Of a DNA stretch of 41,708 nt, positions 40,301 to 41,708 are shown piece after piece; the stretch's first letter is position 1, and every line of letters begins with the position of its first letter. A model generated the notes under the pieces. The model was not told the DNA's origin and ran no database searches. It worked only from the letters and a program-made list of their open reading frames with translations. A program made the translations under genes and the position numbers. The stretch lies in assembly GCA_937891135.1 (NCBI GenBank), contig CALAFB010000063.1:1-41708 (forward strand), in the 5' to 3' direction. Source of the stretch: an uncultured Elusimicrobium sp. Its GTDB lineage: Bacteria > Elusimicrobiota > Elusimicrobia > Elusimicrobiales > Elusimicrobiaceae.

Positions 40301-40916
40301 CGCGGGATTTGTGGGCGGCAATTAAGTCGTCCGAAATCATTTCTTTCATTTGTTCTTTGGTTAAGGGTTCTACCATATTCAGTTCGTGGCTGGTGCGGAA
40401 CCCGTCAAAGAAATGCACAAACGGCACGCGCGCACGCAAGGTGGCGGCTTGGGCGATTAAGGCCATATCCATGGCTTCTTGCGGATTGTCCGAGCATAAC
40501 ATGGCCCACCCGGTTTGGCGTACGGCCATGACGTCGGAATGGTCGCCGAAAATGGACAAGGCCGTGGTGGCAATCGCGCGGGCAGATACGTGGAACACCG
40601 TCGGTGTCAGTTCCCCGGCAATTTTGTACATATTCGGAATCATCAAAAGTAAACCTTGCGAAGCCGTAAACGTGGTGGTCAGCGCACCGGCTACGAGTGA
40701 GCCGTGCACCGCGCCCGAGGCACCGCCTTCGGACTGCAGTTCGTTTACGCTGGGGATATTGCCCCAGAGGTTCGTTTCGCCTTTGGCGCTTTTGGCGTCG
40801 CAGATTTCGCCCATCGTAGAAGAAGGCGTAATCGGATAAATAGCAATTACTTCGTTGGTAGCATGGGCGACGTGCGATACTGCTGTATTGCCGTCCATAG
40901 CAACTAGTTTAGCCAT
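37344..40916 (-). CDS. nifJ: Pyruvate:ferredoxin (flavodoxin) oxidoreductase
   Basis: 1190 residues in one chain, the typical length. It converts pyruvate and CoA to acetyl-CoA, CO2 and reduced ferredoxin, a central step of anaerobic fermentation. Domains in order: pyrimidine-binding domain starting NTAVSHVAHATNEVIAIYPITPSSTMGE (about 9-36), transketolase C-like domain (about 260-400), gamma domain (about 415-630), two 4Fe-4S motifs (CIQCGFCSLVCP near 684 and CTGCGACVFNCP near 740), the proximal cluster and thiamine domain (GACAGCGETPYVKLL near 808), and the pyrophosphate site GGDGWAYDIGYGG plus YSNTGGQ. All seem intact. The frame opens at 40964, but AAGGAG before the ATG at 40916 sets the start. 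Confidence 0.95.
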   Translation of the reverse strand: MAKLVAMDGNTAVSHVAHATNEVIAIYPITPSSTMGEICDAKSAKGETNLWGNIPSVNELQSEGGASGAVHGSLVAGALTTTFTASQGLLLMIPNMYKIAGELTPTVFHVSARAIATTALSIFGDHSDVMAVRQTGWAMLCSDNPQEAMDMALIAQAATLRARVPFVHFFDGFRTSHELNMVEPLTKEQMKEMISDDLIAAHKSRGLNPEHPTVRGTAANPDVYFQAREAVNKFYNAVPGIVKEEMAKFEKIAGRHYDLFQYVGDADAERLIVIMGSGADVAQNAVEALKGQKVGVLKVKLFRPFSIADFINVIPNTVQKVAVMDRTKEPGALGEPLFQDVCAAFLTKEAKAKFKEPPFIAGGRYGIGSKDFTPSDVKAVFDNLAAATPKKEFTVGINDDLTGLSLPKTTLESKAASDIFAALFYGLGSDGTVGANKNTMKIISANGFCAQGYFVYDSKKSGSMTTSHIRFGKNYIRAPYLIQSADFIGVHMFDFLDKYDVLGKAKKGATVLINSPYNKDEVWNHLTAEVQKLIIDRQLKVYVIDASEIALKTGMGSRTNTIMQTAFFGIAGVIPTEKAIADIKHAIEKTYSKKGEEVVQKNYKAVDAALAGLQEVKYPAEVSSKLHTKAPVPATAPAFVQDVLGEMIAGRGDDLPTSKMPEGGVFPTATTQYEKRNIALMVPAWDPESCIQCGFCSLVCPHGAIRIKAYDESELKNAPKNFKSVDGKADLAGKKFTVQVAVEDCTGCGACVFNCPGKNKQDATKKAINMVHQLSVRDQEIENYDFFLRVKQAQVPTKKETVKGSQMRKPLFEFSGACAGCGETPYVKLLTQLFGDRLAVANATGCSSIYGGNLPTTPYCQREDGKGPAWANSLFEDNAEFGLGMRLAFDQLNHDAKAALEAAKADDNFKAHTALIDAILTADQTTDAGVEEQRARVAQLKDLLNKGAAKGCETCKRLLSLADYLIRKSVWILGGDGWAYDIGYGGLDHVLASGKNIKILVLDTEVYSNTGGQMSKATPLGAKALFAAGGKQMPKKDLGMIAMTYGNIYVAQVAMGANMNQTIQALAEADAYDGPALVIAYSHCIAHGIDMSKGMGEAKRAVQAGRWILYRFNPEMRYEGKNPLHVDSSLAAPTLPLADYMSGENRFKGLMRDNPALAQELIKRAESEYAWRRDLYKQLAAIVPNEKVEK

Positions 40917-40994
40917 AGTAGGAGTCTCCTTGTTTAATTTAAAGCGGTCTATGTGCAAAAACACATTTGCCGGGGGATACCCGGTACCTTCTAC

Positions 40995-41022
40995 ATTATA
41001 GCATTTTTGAAGGGGGGAACAA
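40995..41022 (-). promoter_or_regulatory. Promoter of the PFOR gene
   Basis: Minus strand: TTGTTC (41017-41022), 16-nt spacer, then TGC-TATAAT with the hexamer at 40995-41000. The leader is about 75 nt and carries a CCGGG-rich hairpin before AAGGAG. Confidence 0.55.
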
Positions 41023-41070
41023 CGGGTAACTGGTCGTTTTCCTCGCCCCTGGCGGGTAGGGCGGCCCCGC

Positions 41071-41283
41071 TCAATACTTACACGCCAGCGCGGTTAGCCG
41101 CCGGGCGGCCTGGCCGATACTCTCCCCCGGGCGCAACATCACCCAGCAACTGAGGGGGACCCTGCGCCCGGTTTCATTTACACCCCAGTACGGCACGAGC
41201 GTAAGCCCTTGGGCTAATTTCTCGGCGGCAACGGGGTCCCCCGCGGCGGATACAGTTTGTGTATCTGTTTTTCTAATGGCCAT
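41071..41283 (-). CDS. Small protein of unknown function (70 aa)
   Basis: MAIRKTDTQTVSAAGDPVAA, then EKLAQGLTLVPYWGVNETGR and a C-terminal helix SIGQAARRLTALACKY. No signal peptide, membrane segment or known domain. The ATG at 41283 has GGAGG at a 6-nt distance and overlaps the upstream gene by 11 nt, which argues that both are real and co-translated. The longer frame from 41367 is rejected because it lies wholly within the upstream gene without a ribosome site. Function unknown. Confidence 0.6.
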   Translation of the reverse strand: MAIRKTDTQTVSAAGDPVAAEKLAQGLTLVPYWGVNETGRRVPLSCWVMLRPGESIGQAARRLTALACKY

Positions 41284-41708
41284 ACGAATCCTCCGGGGCG
41301 AACGGGTTATCGGAACGTGTAAGTGCCGTACTGTAATAGTTAGTAATGTTACGGAGTACTGCCTCATAGCCGCATTGAAAGCCGGGTTTATTACACTGGG
41401 CCAAACAGCAGTCTATCGTTAAGAGCGCAAGCGGAATGTCTTGGTGGCAAAACTCCAAAATATCTTTCAAACACCGGCAATTACGTTTAAACCAAATGTC
41501 CTGTTGGGCAACATCTATAGACGGCTCAAAATGTTCTAGTACCTGCCGGGCAAAGGTATGCAGCGGAGTGTTCCCCGTGCAGAGCGGGGCCCTCTGGGCG
41601 TGTTTGTCTGTAAGTGAATTTTGGAGAGAAAAAACGTGTCTGTCCTGTGCCAACGCAGGTGGCACAGTAGATATATTTATATTTTCTGGTTTTTGTTTTA
41701 GTTTTTGT
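41273..41708 (-). CDS. Cys-rich protein of unknown function, N-terminus outside the window
   Basis: The frame is open to the right edge (QKLKQKPENINISTVPPALA...), so the start is probably beyond 41708; a GTG at 41665 is the only internal candidate and has no good ribosome site. The visible 145 residues are helical, with a Cys-rich centre: RNCRCLKDILEFCHQ, TIDCCLAQCNKPGFQCGYE. No known family is recognised. It ends with DNPFAPEDSYGH and overlaps the start of the 70-residue gene, forming a two-gene unit ahead of, but separated by a promoter from, PFOR. Confidence 0.6.
   Translation of the reverse strand, partial: QKLKQKPENINISTVPPALAQDRHVFSLQNSLTDKHAQRAPLCTGNTPLHTFARQVLEHFEPSIDVAQQDIWFKRNCRCLKDILEFCHQDIPLALLTIDCCLAQCNKPGFQCGYEAVLRNITNYYSTALTRSDNPFAPEDSYGH

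Noticed and set aside
38050..40839. Long plus-strand open frames opposite PFOR
   Set aside because: They are shadows of a GC-rich, strongly coding minus-strand gene; no ribosome sites, and the PFOR motifs fit the minus strand.

Overview
The window reads as a chromosomal piece of a Gram-negative, anaerobic member of Elusimicrobiota, most like the gut Elusimicrobium lineage. The assignment is inference. It rests on many short pilin-like genes with a near-invariant N-terminus, a single-chain pyruvate:ferredoxin oxidoreductase, an outer-membrane secretin, Pal and MsbA, and the gene style. No rRNA, CRISPR array, insertion sequence or prophage is visible. The left edge cuts rnhB and the right edge cuts an unknown gene.

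Layout. 0-6.5 kb: rnhB, a family 6 type DNA glycosylase, a secreted ADP-ribosyltransferase-like protein, dut, a HEAT-repeat protein and a 55-residue ORF, all on the minus strand, with msbA-nadE on the plus strand. 6.55-6.90 kb: an AT-rich, gene-free stretch with four perfect DnaA boxes and one near-match, which I read as a candidate replication origin without dnaA beside it. To its right most genes run on the plus strand. 6.96-8.2 kb: a Pal-like lipoprotein and a lone pilin on the minus strand.

8.5-21.2 kb: an O-antigen ligase/polymerase-like membrane protein with TPRs, then a type IV pilus assembly operon. It contains a TPR/OmpA-like/FlgD-Ig-like secreted protein, a PilM-PilN fusion, PilO, PilP, the PilQ secretin, the PilB ATPase and the PilC platform protein. 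21.5-27.5 kb: a minor-pilin operon with a 516-residue pilin-like protein, two FimT/GspH-like, a PilV/GspI-like, a PilW/GspJ-like and a PilX/GspK-like pilin, followed by an exported zinc peptidase. Together these supply an inner-membrane platform, motor, outer-membrane gate and pilus tip. No retraction ATPase (PilT) or prepilin peptidase (PilD) lies in the window.

27.5-36.9 kb: a Trk/Ktr potassium channel subunit, RimO, a second lone pilin behind a highly structured leader, a proline-rich lipoprotein, a membrane protein with HEMAGH, a BaiN/HI0933-type flavoprotein, a MORN-repeat protein, tRNA-Asn, a CbpA-type DnaJ, an OsmC protein and a third lone pilin whose promoter spacer contains T11. 36.9-37.3 kb: stacked hairpins and a rod-like RNA candidate. 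37.3-40.9 kb: nifJ/PFOR. 41.07 kb to the end: two overlapping genes of unknown function.

The most notable non-gene signals are six genes whose ATG lies exactly 6 nt after a -10 hexamer with no Shine-Dalgarno (predicted leaderless mRNAs), the putative oriC, two structured RNA candidates, and the homopolymer-containing pilin promoter. All positions were read by eye. No search or folding program was run.
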